NCBI GenBank assembly: GCA_009617715.1
Contig: VTFK01000268.1
Coordinates: forward strand, 124,001-188,000
Direction of reading: 5' to 3'
Source of the DNA: Plectrocnemia conspersa
Lineage: Eukaryota; Arthropoda; Insecta; Trichoptera; Polycentropodidae
Length of the DNA: 64,000 nt
The notes under the pieces are model-generated. The model did no database searches and was not told where the DNA came from. It saw only the letters and a list, made by a program, of their open reading frames with translations. Position numbers and translations under genes: made by a program. Positions 48,914-59,689 of the stretch are shown piece by piece (within the stretch, counting starts at the first letter, position 1; each line of letters starts with the position of its first letter).

Positions 48914-49835
48914 CTAATACATCATAATACATACAAATATAAACAAGACAAAACAACAGACACAAATCACCTTAACAGGGTGTGCATTGTCCCATACGAA
49001 CTGAACCAAAACTCCATATGTGCAAGAGAAAATGTCAATATTACTATGGACAGAATTGAGCAGATAAATAGCCTTGGCCAGAGAAGAGTTGGCAAGTGCT
49101 CCAGTTCTACACTTAACAGACAAGAATAGTGGACGCGACCGAGAACTATAACCACTTTCAGGAGCCCACATTTGAAGCTGCTCGAGCACTGAAGGATTGT
49201 CTACGATGCCCTTGAGCAATTTCCAGAAGTGTTTAATTACATAAACACTTCTGCGAGTCGATTAAAGAAACGTATCCCAGGGCTCCCAAAAAATAAAAGC
49301 ACTGGGAAACAAGAACGGATAATACCCGTATTCCTTCAAGTATAAATATCGAAGAAATTTACGTTGTACTTTTTCCAGCTTCAATTCATTACATTGATTC
49401 ATTACGCCTGAGATCCAAATGATGGAGCTAGTTTCTAGTATGCTGCGGACTAGAGTATCATAAAGAGTGCGCAATACTAAAGTATTCCTGAAGTAACGCG
49501 CATTTCTCAAGATAAAACCGAGCATTTTAAAGGATTTTCTATGAGTCTCTGCAATGTGCTGGCTAAATTTCCAACGTTCTTCGAAAGTCACTCCTAAATC
49601 CTTAGTTGAAGAAAACCTTTCCAGAAAATATCCGCCTAGATGGTATGAATATTTTGCCGGCGTTAATGACATTGAAAATGAAATTGTGTGACATTTCTTT
49701 ACACTGAAAGGCAATTGGTTATATCAAGCCCATTTCCATATAGAGTTGAGATCCTCCTGTAGGTCGAGGGAATCAGAAATCGAATGCATTTTCTTGTAAA
49801 TTTTCAAGTCATCTGCATCATTCAATTTTGTCAAT
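48914..49835 (-). mobile_element. Jockey-like LINE, ORF2 3' part (best-preserved copy)
   Basis: The minus strand reads, in one frame, ADDLKIYKKMHSISDSLDLQ (reverse transcriptase catalytic box, usually FADD, here NDADD), then SVKKCHTISFS, SSTKDLGVTFEERWKFSQHI, KMLGFILRNARYF, LVRSILETSSIIWISGV, EKVQRKFLRYLYLKEYGYYP, RRSVYVIKHFWKLLKGIVDN and LLNSVHSNIDIFSC. This order (ADD box, DLGV, LGFI.R, LVRS.LE..S.IW, VQRKFLRYL, LLN......DIF) is diagnostic of a jockey-clade or closely related LINE. Two in-frame stops (near 49734 and 49262) show it is dead. It is 5'-truncated at the ADD box. No poly-A tail or target duplication was confirmed. Confidence 0.88.
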
Positions 49836-51479
49836 TTATATTAAAAAACTCTCGGCTGTAATAACTTCGCCAGGATTAAAAATTTGTAGTGGATTATAGC
49901 AATGGTTTTTAAATTATTAAGAGCGAAAAATAAAGTATTAATTGATTTTTTAGAACCTTAAATTTAAACACTAAATTTATATAAGCTTATATTAGAAAAA
50001 AAACACGCCACTGGTGACAACATTTTCGGAACACATTATTCAGAGGTGCAGATTCTCAGCCATAAGTTCTGGTGTCTCTAAGAAAAGGCAGCTAAAAAGT
50101 CAGCCATCCCGGTACAAGGCGTCGTTAATGACTGTTTTCAGAAAATACCATAAATGTGACAGCCTGCTAATGCAGTAATTTAAGGTAGCTTTGACAAGGC
50201 TAAGAAAAAAAAAGTGCGTTGACTTATTTATTCTGATTGACGACCCGAGAGCAACTGTTAAGCGTGACTCACAGCTGTTGCAATCCCTGGCCTTAGCAAA
50301 AAAAATGGATTACTCATACGCACACAGAAGCAATTTATTTATATATGTATTTTTAATATATCTATTTTAAAAATCAGGCTTAAAGTGATTAATTCCAAAA
50401 AATATTATTTGTTCAATTTGCAATACACTAGAATTTAGTGCTGAAACGCACATTATTAGTATGGCATAGTTTATAAAATAGTCACTGAAACCTCCAGTTG
50501 AAATAACCATCAAAACAATGACATCAAACGTCACTTGCTCATAAAGTGTCAACCGGTGGGTGTCAGTAATTTGCAGATGCACATTTTTATCGTTTTATAT
50601 GAATATATTTAAAATATTTTTTGTAAGAATTTTAATAATGTTTTTTAGAGACTAAAAATATATTCATAATATTCTCAGAGAAAAGCAAAATTTTTTTAGA
50701 AATCAAGATAAATTCAGAATAAAGACAGCAGTGCTGATAAATATATAGTAAAAAAAACTGGGAACAGAAAATATAAATCATAAGGCAAAACATATTATTT
50801 TTCATAAGATTCACAAGTGTTAAAAGCTATAAAAAACAGTTTTCTGTACAAAACATATTAAACTATATTAAATAAAATGCACATTACAACTATGAATTTT
50901 ACCTACAATGAATCCAAAGTCCATAGAATATTTTAGAATATTAGGGCAAAAAACGGTGTGAATAAAAATTAACTGGGTAAGTAAATTAGACACAAATATT
51001 ACATTAAAAGTAAGTATCAATAAAATACACTAGGCTGAAAATATGTGTATCTGTGACATTCATAAAAATAATTACAAATAATTTATTCAATTTAAAATCA
51101 ACATATGTTAATTTCTACAAATATTTATTAATTCAGAATCTTATCCCCTAACGATTTTTTTATTCAGTTTCTCTCTCAATGTTAGTTTGATCCTTGTATT
51201 TTGACTAGAAAATTCTGTTACCTTACTACTATTTTTCAGTAAAGCAAAAACATGCTCTTATGTCTCTAATTTATTAGTATTAACAATAAACAATATTATT
51301 GTAACTAAAATATGAACAGACCTTGCCAGAAAGTCGGTCAATCGTGAAATAATTTATTGCCATGTTCACAATCGATTTTAAGGGAAAAAGTGCGACTTGA
51401 AATAAAAAAAGACGCCGGAAAGTTCGTAACGGTTATAAACATATATATATTACTACATTTATAGAGAATGTAGATGTTG

Positions 51480-51790
51480 CTATCATGCAATAAAGTTAAA
51501 ATGGCAGGATTTGGAAGTCGGAGAGTCTTTATTGACGTGACAAATAATATTATTGTCGGCTGTGATTTCAGCGAAGTAGCTAGTATTTGTCGAGATGTGT
51601 TTTCATAATGAGCTCTAAACCATCCGCTGGTATCTCTTGTGTCAATGCAGTCTCTGCTGCTGTGACCTCTGTTATCAAGTGGTACATATTTGGTGGTTCG
51701 ATACAGCTATTGGGAATCGCAGATAATTGAAAGCTAATTGCATTGCTTCTTGGATACACAAAAAATGTGTTCATGTCTTAAAAGAGAATA
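51480..51790 (-). other. Unrecognised GC-richer patch with two staggered open frames
   Basis: The minus strand has a 64-codon frame (51774-51580) reading VYPRSNAISFQLSAIPNS, then CIEPPNMYHLITEV. A second frame on the same strand, overlapping its end, reads DTSGWFRAHYENTSRQILAT. Two protein-like frames joined by a shift could be a frameshifted coding relic. I recognise neither, and it may equally be chance. Confidence 0.25.
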
Positions 51791-53956
51791 AGTCCAAATG
51801 GTTACTCTAGCGATCGGTAACCAAAGGGTGAAATACCAATATTTATATACGCAGGTATAGCGCGCATCCTTTCCAAACAAAGAGTATTATTTTAAAAATA
51901 TTTATGCGTGATTAATATTGAGAAACGGATATGCATTATTACTAATTATCAACGTTGTTTGGTGAAAACTTACTTTCAAGCCGTGTTGATGTCTCTTTTA
52001 GCTTATTTTAAAAGGTCATTATAATGACCTCTAAATTATAATGATAACAAATTGTGAAGCTAGTTAAAATCCTCACAAACGTAGAATTTCTACGTGGAAT
52101 ATTAATTTTAAAAACAACTGTTGTTCTTTGATATGTAACAACTAAGAAAAAAAATGAAGCGCTATTTTAATACTTATATGTTAAATTTTATTATAAGCTT
52201 TATATTAATAGTAAAATAAGGAAAAAGTTGGCAGAACTAAAATATGCATTAATGTTTACAAACCAAATCGAGCAATTTAAGGCTGCACAAATTTATTGTT
52301 TTTGAGCGAGTTATTAAACACTATTTAAATCTAGTGGAGAATTTGTTAGAGAAACTTTAAGTAAAGTCGCTGGTTCATTACTTGAAAACATCAAAAATAA
52401 AAACAAAATAAGAAGAGACATTCAATATAATATAATATTATATCGAAATACAGTTAGAAGAAGCATAGGAAAAGTGAGCAAATTTTTTTATCAATGTTTT
52501 ATATTTTTCTTACAATTAAATTACTGAACGAATCTCGGTGATATTATAAATTGTTATTTTTAATTAGTATGGTTTTTGAAGATTATTTACTTAAAAACCG
52601 TTGAGAACAATTTCATTGTAAAGAAAAATTCGAGGTATTGATATTTTTATGCCATTATTAAAACTTGTCTTAATCAAAATACTGGTAATAAATTTATTAT
52701 CTTATATCAAAACTACAAAGATTTTTAAGATATTTTTAGCTATCAATACATTTTTTATAAATTAGTTTTATCTAGAAAATAATTGCTTTTTTAAATTGCT
52801 AACTCGAATAAAGGTTAAAATCCGATTAGACAAGAAATAACCAGTCTTGATTTTTGACTTGAAACCGAAGAAAAGATTTCGAGATTTATTATACGAAATT
52901 ATTCATTTCCTTGTGGAAAGAGAGAAAATCATCAGCGCTGGAACTGGATCAAAATTCACAGTGTGACCCAAAATTTGTAACTGATTTTACAGAAAAATTG
53001 TGTAAAGTGTGCTAAATCTAGAATATGCAATGAAAATATAAGATAATTGGCGATTTTTTTTGTAATCTTTTTGCATAAAAAAATAATGATTAAATTCCTA
53101 AATGTAGATGTTTTGATAGATTCAAAAACATCAGGTACCATTTACAAAAAAATACTTTTAATACAAAAAAAAGATGTCGAAATTAAGATTATTTTAGAAT
53201 CTGTTCTGATACTCAGTATATCAGTTGCAAGCAAATTTGTAAAGCTATTTTATTATTACAATTTATTTAGCTCTTGAAAATAAAATTATTAATTCTTCGG
53301 AAGGCAGAACTTTAATTAAAGATGTTTTCAATGATAATTATTCAAATTCAAGAAGATGCTTTGATTATTTAAGTATATGTTTTTGGTCTAAATATTTGTT
53401 TGGGACAGTATTTTCTTATTTTTAAGTGATATAAATAAAAATTAGATGAGTTTGATAATCACACCAAAGATTCCTTCCTTCGAAGGTTAGCATTATAAAA
53501 CTATTTATTGGATTTGGCAAGATGAATAGATCACAATTAGTAAAAACAAGTTTCGCTTAACAGTTTATAGTGATTTTCACAATAAAGGTGTTTTTGATTT
53601 TACTACGAATTATTTACGCCATTCCCCCCAGGGCTCATTTTATAAATTTAATAAGGAGCTCGTGAATATTTATTTTATTTTCGAAGTCGATCCCAAAAAT
53701 AAAGCATGTTGGCTACCTCTGATATAGAGTAAAATAAATATTTAAAAAATTCTAAAATAAATAAGTTTAAGCGGTTTAAAAAAAACTATCAGTTAAAATT
53801 CGCTAATATTTTTGATTGTATTATCTTTCAAAAAGGATAAGAAACTTTTTTTAAATAAGTACACCTTAATGTACATGTACATATATACAATAATGCTTTT
53901 AATAGCAAAGCATATATAAAAATAAACTTTATATTATTAAAAGTTGAAGTTTTTAT

Positions 53957-54101
53957 ATAAACATGATACCTTTAACTTTAATCGAATTTTAGTGTATGAT
54001 AATATTTTTTATATCTCAATAGAGACATAAAAAATATTATCCTCACAGAAAATTATACAATATACACTAAAATTTGATCAAAGTTAAAGGTATCATGTTT
54101 A
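53957..54101. repeat. Long imperfect hairpin (MITE-like)
   Basis: The left arm 53957-53997 (TAAACATGATACCTTTAACT, then TTTTAGTGTAT) is the near-exact inverse of 54061-54101. Inner arms ATAATATTTTTTAT and ATAAAAAATATTAT extend the stem. The outer flanks are TA-rich. It fits a very short inverted-repeat element. A precursor-RNA-like hairpin is an alternative if transcribed within the intron. Confidence 0.75.
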
Positions 54102-54356
54102 TTTAATATAAAATATGATCTTAAACAAATTAAAATATTACTTAAGGGTTCTTTATTTTTTTCTTCAGCATAATATTAACTTATTTTTTAGCAATAATTA
54201 TATTAAAAGTGAAGGTGGGCAGAGCTCTAATGTACAACAATTTTCTTAAAAGTATATTATTTTATATTTTATAAAATACAATATTTTGAGAAACAAATCA
54301 CTACAATTATCTTTCACTTTATATTACCAGAAAACAACACATTGATTACAATGCAT

Positions 54357-54394
54357 ATCATTAAATAGTGTTTCAGTAAACACTATTTAATGAT
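54357..54394. repeat. Hairpin, 17-bp stem, 4-base loop
   Basis: TCATTAAATAGTGTTT, CAGT, AAACACTATTTAATGA. A similar but weaker AGTGTTT...AAACACT pair lies at about 54639-54657, and another occurs at 5601-5620, so the arms may derive from a small dispersed family. Confidence 0.75.
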
Positions 54395-55119
54395 TAGAAA
54401 ATATACTATTAAAAAAAATCTTATTATATATATAATATTTTCGTACTTTGTATTAAATAATTAGCCTAATAAGCAAAGATATTTTCATACTTTTAAAATG
54501 GTTATTTGCAAATTAACTAATGCCTTTGAGTTGAACCTTATATTAGCTAAAATAAACGTACAACTCATTGCCAACAAAAAAAGAAGTCAAATCCTAAGCC
54601 TAATAAGGTTTCGCAAAATGATATACTTTTTGTATGTTTAGTGTTTCAAAAAACACTACTCAGCATTCAGAAAATACATTAATAAATACGCTATTTATAT
54701 AATATATAAAAGCCAAAATAAAACAATGTAATATTTTTTACAGTTTCAATATTAAAAAATAGCCAAAATTTCATGACACTGGTATTGAAAATTAAACTTA
54801 GTACGGATTTACGTACAATTAATCTGGAATAACATACATCCTGAATATCAATGTTTTTTAGAGTATATTCGTCAGCTTTAGTTTAAATATTAAAATCATA
54901 ATTTTTACCCTTATTTTTAAATCTAAAGAAATATGTATAAAAAAAAAAGCCATTGACACCGAGGGCTAAAATGCATATCGTTTATTAACTTATACAATTT
55001 ATTTTTAAACCAATTTCTTAAACTCAAGTGTATAGCTAATCTGAAAATAATTAACTTAAACTATGCTAGTGCATCATTAAACATTTATACATTACACCTA
55101 ACGGGGCAAAACACGTTTT

Positions 55120-55153
55120 GCGGTATCTTTGACAGATCTGTCAAAAACACCGC
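55120..55153. repeat. Inverted repeat around TTTGACAGATCTGTCAAA
   Basis: A perfect 18-bp palindrome at 55128-55145 nested in a longer imperfect one bounded by GCGGT and ACCGC. It lies in a GC-richer patch. Possibly the end of a transposon or a protein-binding site. Confidence 0.6.
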
Positions 55154-55949
55154 AACGATCTCTTTGCGCGTTCCCTTTGTGAACTTATATCTTAAAAGCA
55201 AATTTACTTATGACTTCAATATTGCTGAATTATAGTCTAGTATTTCAATATGAATTACAGGTTTCGATAAAAACTTTGACACCCCACTATTTGTAAATAT
55301 ATCAATAATTTTTAAAATAACGCACAGCACATATATAACAATAGTAATAATATAAAGTCAAACTTATTGTTGAGTACCAGATAAATTTTAAATAAAAATT
55401 AATTAATTGCAGTTTTGACTGCAATTAATTTTTCGGGTCTATCATTACCACTACCCTTTTATTTATTAATTGTACCCCCTCATTCAGAGATGTAATCGAC
55501 AGGTCTAAAAAAACGGTTCATATAAGATTTTAACAAAATTTACAAGCACGAGTACCCGAATGTTATTATATTAAATCATAAACCCAGTTTTGCATATGAT
55601 ATATAATACAAAGACTGTTTAAACATTTAAGACTAAAATAATATCATTTGTTAAAATGGAACACCACCGTGAGAAAATCTTTTTGTAGATTAAGTCAAAG
55701 TACGCACCATAAATTTAAATTAAATTAAAAATATCCATCGTATATACATTGACAAAGAATAACACATCCAAACAGCCAGTTGTAATCTGCTCTAGCGGCC
55801 AGCCTAATCTATTTCGAAATTTTATTCACAAAAAAGAGCGAAACAAAAATGAAACGCGAGTAACCAACAATCACTTCCTCAGGGATTTATACTGACATTC
55901 ACACTTAAACACTCACTTTGGAGTTGAAGACATTATACTGCAACTTATA

Positions 55950-56110
55950 CTGGCAAAGTTCGTATGAAATCCGACCAAGAATAGGCTGACCCAACTTTTG
56001 ACCATTGAAGGTCGCAGAAACCGCCGCTTCTCTCTTTGCATCACCTGATCCAGCTCAACATCAGAAATCCAAAATTAAACCCGCTTTAGAAACGCATAAA
56101 CTTCGCGTAT
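55950..56110 (+). pseudogene. Interspersed coding remnant R2, copy 3
   Basis: The plus strand codes LKVAETAASLFASPDPAQHQ, then KSKIKPALETHKLRV and a stop. It aligns residue by residue with SKVAEATASLFATSDPAQRL...KLKP of copy 1 (20174-20371, opposite strand). An in-frame stop precedes the core, so it is a dead copy. Confidence 0.6.
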
Positions 56111-56638
56111 AACTAACAAAGACAAACTGTAAGCGACGATCTCAATTATTAAAAAAATTATGATTAAGTATTTTCAAAATATTTTTTGTATGGAATAAGC
56201 TGCACCAAACTTTTTGAGGTTCAATGACAAAGATATGCATTTAATACAATGTATGAAGAGTTGTTTTAAAAATAAATATTACTGAAATGAATATGTAATA
56301 TACAATAGATGTACAATAAAGCGCTGCAAATATACTACTTATTTAATTACAGATAAAACCTAATAAAGTTTTATTTATATTTTTATATAATTTGATTTTA
56401 AGAGCTGCTTAATTAGCAATTCTTGCGCATTGTTTCAAGAATTTTTCGTAAAAAAATACGGATAATATTGATTTGTTCCATTGTATTAATAATTCAGCGC
56501 TAGAATGCTGTTAGCGTTTCTCATGAATGTGTTTTTATAAAGATCTCAGGAATAAACCCATCGCATTGGTATTTTTAAAACAAATATTAAACACGAGTAC
56601 ATACATATGTATGCTATAAATTTGAGCTTAGTACTTAC

Positions 56639-56769
56639 GTCGTGCATCCAGGACAATTTCCTGACTGGCGGATTTGCATGAACGTGACATTCGAAGTACA
56701 CGTCGTCGCCGTCCTTGATGTCTTCGGCTGTTAGTGAGCTGCCAAGTCGGAGACTCACTTGAGGAGGGT
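56639..56769 (-). CDS. Sidestep-like receptor, exon encoding the first half of the penultimate Ig domain
   Basis: Window residues about 49-92. The acceptor TGTCTTTCCAG lies above 56769 and the donor GTAAGT below 56639. The frame reads YPPQVSLRLGSSLTAEDIKD, then GDDVYFECHVHANPPVRK and LSWMHD. The motif L.LG..L..EDIK.GDDVYFEC...ANP...KL.W.H is a hallmark of Sidestep proteins, carrying the B-strand cysteine and C-strand tryptophan of the Ig fold. The matching F-strand cysteine is in the exon at 26549-26708. The first codon, tyrosine, is completed from the exon at 59545-59689. Confidence 0.97.
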
Positions 56770-56894
56770 CTGGAAAGACAAAGGCAAATATATACATATG
56801 TAGAGACACGAATATATACTATAGTGGTACTTATATGAAAAATCGATAAAAAATACTACGTAAGGATGACGAGGACATAGAGAGGTAGATTAGA

Positions 56895-56895
<1 letters not shown>

Positions 56896-56929
<34 letters not shown>
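56896..56929. repeat. (TA)n microsatellite
   Basis: About seventeen TA units, 130 bp from the acceptor of the exon at 56639-56769. Confidence 0.95.
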
Positions 56930-56931
<2 letters not shown>

Positions 56932-58001
56932 TGTATTTGTAGAGATGCCTATCACACAACACACACACGAAAAAGCGAGGTTGTTGATCTCATCAATCTT
57001 CCCCAAAAAGCTCTATTCGAAAGCTAACAAAAGACAGATGATAATCATCTCGTATACAAAAGGCATTCCAATGACGACACAATTTTCACATTAATGACAC
57101 ACAGATTTGGACAACGCCTGCCAATTGACTTGTTATTGATGTCCTTGTATGTTCCCTGTATTTATCCCTAAGTATATACATACATATAAAAAAAATATAT
57201 TAATAATAAAAACACATTTTTTTATAAGAGCCTTGGATTATTATATTTAGCCGCATTTTATTATCGCTCAATTAACTAGTTTGGGAAAGTTTGGAACAAT
57301 TTTTAAACAAGCAAAGTTCCCCAATAGCAAAGAAGGAAAATATTGATCAATATCAAACTACACACGCGTGGTAGACCAACAATCTTGCCATGCTCCCGGG
57401 GGGTTGCTTTATCAACCTATCAACCTATCTATCCTGGCACTAATTGCCAAAGTTATCAACTAGAGGCTTCGCAGCCACCACACACGTGCATAAGGATATA
57501 CCATGGCATAATATAATACATACACACATAGCTAGATACACACAGTTGGATCAGAATAATACCGACAAATTAATATCGGTAGTGAGGGCGGTATATGTGA
57601 TATTGTTATGTGCAACACAAGCAAATATCCATATAATAATAATGCAACCCGAGCGTATTGATATGCAGATGTGTTTGAGTCTGAGGTCAATCGATTGTAA
57701 AACTTAGGCCCTTTGTAATAAAGCAGATAGTCATACATAGTTGTATTTGTGTAAGCCAAGATATTATTGAAAAAGGCGCTAAGTTATGTGTGCTCTCGCC
57801 ACAGTAATTCAAATAATAGCTATTTGTAACAAATCCATCATAAAACTAATAAACACCATACAAAAATTGTGACTAATATATAAAATTCCAAACGAGATAA
57901 AAACATATTTTAAGAAAAATAAAAAAAATGCCTCGTCAATGGGAATTCAATGAGATGCGCTCTAAGAAACCACTTGCTCTTCTATGGATAACAGATTTGA
58001 G

Positions 58002-58196
58002 CTATGTTTGAAAAATTACAATTGTAATCATCAGGGCTTCGCCCTTAGCAGGTTGACACCGCACAGAGAGCAATACGATCAACGCTTCAATATAGCTGTA
58101 TCCATGAAAAATAGAAGGCCAGCCTCCAATAAGAGTAAGCGCTTCTAAGTAATCCGGAGGATCGATGACGCCAAAGAGCGTTCCGCTGATGCTGCG
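58002..58196 (-). other. Unrecognised 64-codon stop-free frame, possible element fragment
   Basis: The minus strand reads ISGTLFGVIDPPDYLEALTL, then IGGWPSIFHGYSYIEALIVL and VRCQPAKGEALMI without a stop for 64 codons. The plus strand of the same block is also open in pieces (GFALSRLTPHREQYDQRFN and RRIDDAKERSADAASPES). Sequence open on both strands in AT-rich DNA suggests a formerly coding or structured repeat. Which strand is meaningful is unclear and I do not recognise it. Confidence 0.35.
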
Positions 58197-58399
58197 TCAC
58201 CAGAGAGTCTGTGCCCCAGATCTTTTTAATATATTATATGTATAATATAAATTGCACATCTTGCGACGAACCACATATAGAGCAAATCAAGACCAAAAAG
58301 TGATTATTAATCAAATCTAATTATAACACATTTTTTTCATTGAAAGGTGTGATAGAAAAATACATCTTATTAAAATGACGTCACAACACCTAGCAACGC

Positions 58400-58740
58400 A
58401 CGGCGTCTCAGCAATGTTCTAATTACTATTTTAATTACTTTTTAACACAATCTCTACGCTAATGTTATCTTAGGCGAAGACGGCGCCGAAGAGTTTTCAT
58501 TAATTTACATTATCGCGATTTGTTCCCGCAGGGGCTTGTTGTCTTTTAACTAAGGAAATGAAATTTCCCCTTTGCTTCCCACAATAAATAGTTACGCTAT
58601 TCGTTCGCACTAGCCGGGCTAAAACTCCGAGCGAGTTAACGAAATCGAATTTCGGTTAAATTTCATCCAATTTAACGAAAACCTTTCGTAATTGCATTTT
58701 TGGAACGCACCTTTACTGCGTAAGTTAGATAGGCGATCGA
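58400..58740. other. GC-richer intronic island
   Basis: It contains AGGCGAAGACGGCGCCGAAG, TCCCGCAGGGGCTTGTTGTC and GCCGGGCTAAAACTCCGAGC, followed by ACGAAATCGAATTTCGGTTA. No coding support. Candidate conserved non-coding element near an Ig exon. Confidence 0.3.
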
Positions 58741-59544
58741 ATGTATCACTTGTATTGATGGTAAATAATCAATTATGGGCTTAATGGAAATACATGTATA
58801 CAATTATCACATTAATGTCACTTAAGCAATGATATTATACGATTATATATGAAGAATTATTCTCTAAATAAACATTACAGATTATCATTTTAGTATAGCT
58901 AGTTATATGTCGATGAGCTCGAGATTTAATTAGGTTACTTTACTCCTGTGATCCTTATATTATATATATTTAAAAAATAACTCATATTTATTAATTTCAA
59001 CTTAATTTTAAATATAAAATTTAACAACTGCATTGTAATTGAATTGTTAAACATTTTAATGTAACATTGTAAAGACAATCGTTAAAGTTTTATAGTCTGC
59101 GATATCAATATTTTTATATTTATAAATATTTTTTTTTAATAAATAATGGTCAATATCAAGAAGCATTGTTAATATAGATACTACTGCCTTAATCAGGTAA
59201 AGCAGAAGTTTGATTTATACGCAATAATCTATCCAATTAGTCATGCTCTTGCGTCTATGTTCTCGGCTCGCAGATTCGCCACAGAGCAACACGCCTCAAC
59301 GTTTCGCATGCCAAAAGCTTCGAAGCTACACCGTTGCACTTTGCATTTTAGTGGAACGAAGCACAAATTACATTCGGTGATATGTGCACACTGCAAACAT
59401 TTACGTTGTAGTGCTTTGGCGCAAATGAAGCGTGCAGCGCAGAGTTCAGCTTTCGCGTGATTTGGAGTTAAGGAGTTATGGGCTCAAGAAAGCATACATG
59501 CATACAAATATGTAATATTTATATATAATATTGAAGTAACTCAC

Positions 59545-59689
59545 AGACTACGCTTATAGTCCAGGATGTCTCTAGATGCAGACCTGTGACGTTGGGGTTT
59601 TCTGCTCTACACGTTAAAGGTCTTCCGTCATCTTCAGTGGTAGGCACGAAGCTCAGTTCACTTATTGTCACGTTCTCTTTGATGTCTTC
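59545..59689 (-). CDS. Sidestep-like receptor, exon encoding the end of an Ig domain (most 5' exon in window)
   Basis: Window residues 1-48. The acceptor TTTGTTTATAG lies above 59689 and the donor GTGAGT below 59545. The frame reads EDIKENVTISELSFVPTTED, then DGRPLTCRAENPNVTG and LHLETSWTISVV. S.L.F.PT..D.G..L.CRAENP is the E-F strand region of the third Ig domain in the usual five-Ig Sidestep layout. The domain count is inferred from the family, since the earlier domains are outside the window. The exon begins in phase 0 and leaves one base of the tyrosine codon completed at 56769. Confidence 0.94.

Larger units (their letters stand above)
26709..56638 (-). other. Intron of 29.9 kb splitting one Ig domain
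   Basis: Donor GTAAGT below 56639 and acceptor TTTTCAG above 26708, with matching phase 0 on both sides. Contents supported elsewhere in this list are a transposase relic (31522-32577), a DNA element with inverted ends (34034-35096), three LINE pieces between 46270 and 49835, two copies of family R2, hairpins near 54-55 kb and several GC-richer islands. The long AT-rich parts (27600-30350, 35100-39800, 40400-43300, 43600-46200 and 49900-55900) contain no gene I can support. All open frames there are short and unlike proteins. Confidence 0.85.
56770..59544 (-). other. Intron of 2.8 kb between Ig domains
   Basis: Donor GTGAGT below 59545 and acceptor TTTCCAG above 56769. It contains an (AT)n tract near 56896-56929, a stop-free frame at 58002-58196 and GC-richer blocks at 58400-58740 and 59240-59480. 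The rest is AT-rich without features. Confidence 0.85.

Noticed and set aside
59257..59460. 67-codon plus-strand frame rich in Cys and His
   Set aside because: The C/H spacing fits no zinc finger I know, and it is GC-richer intron sequence next to the exon at 59545.
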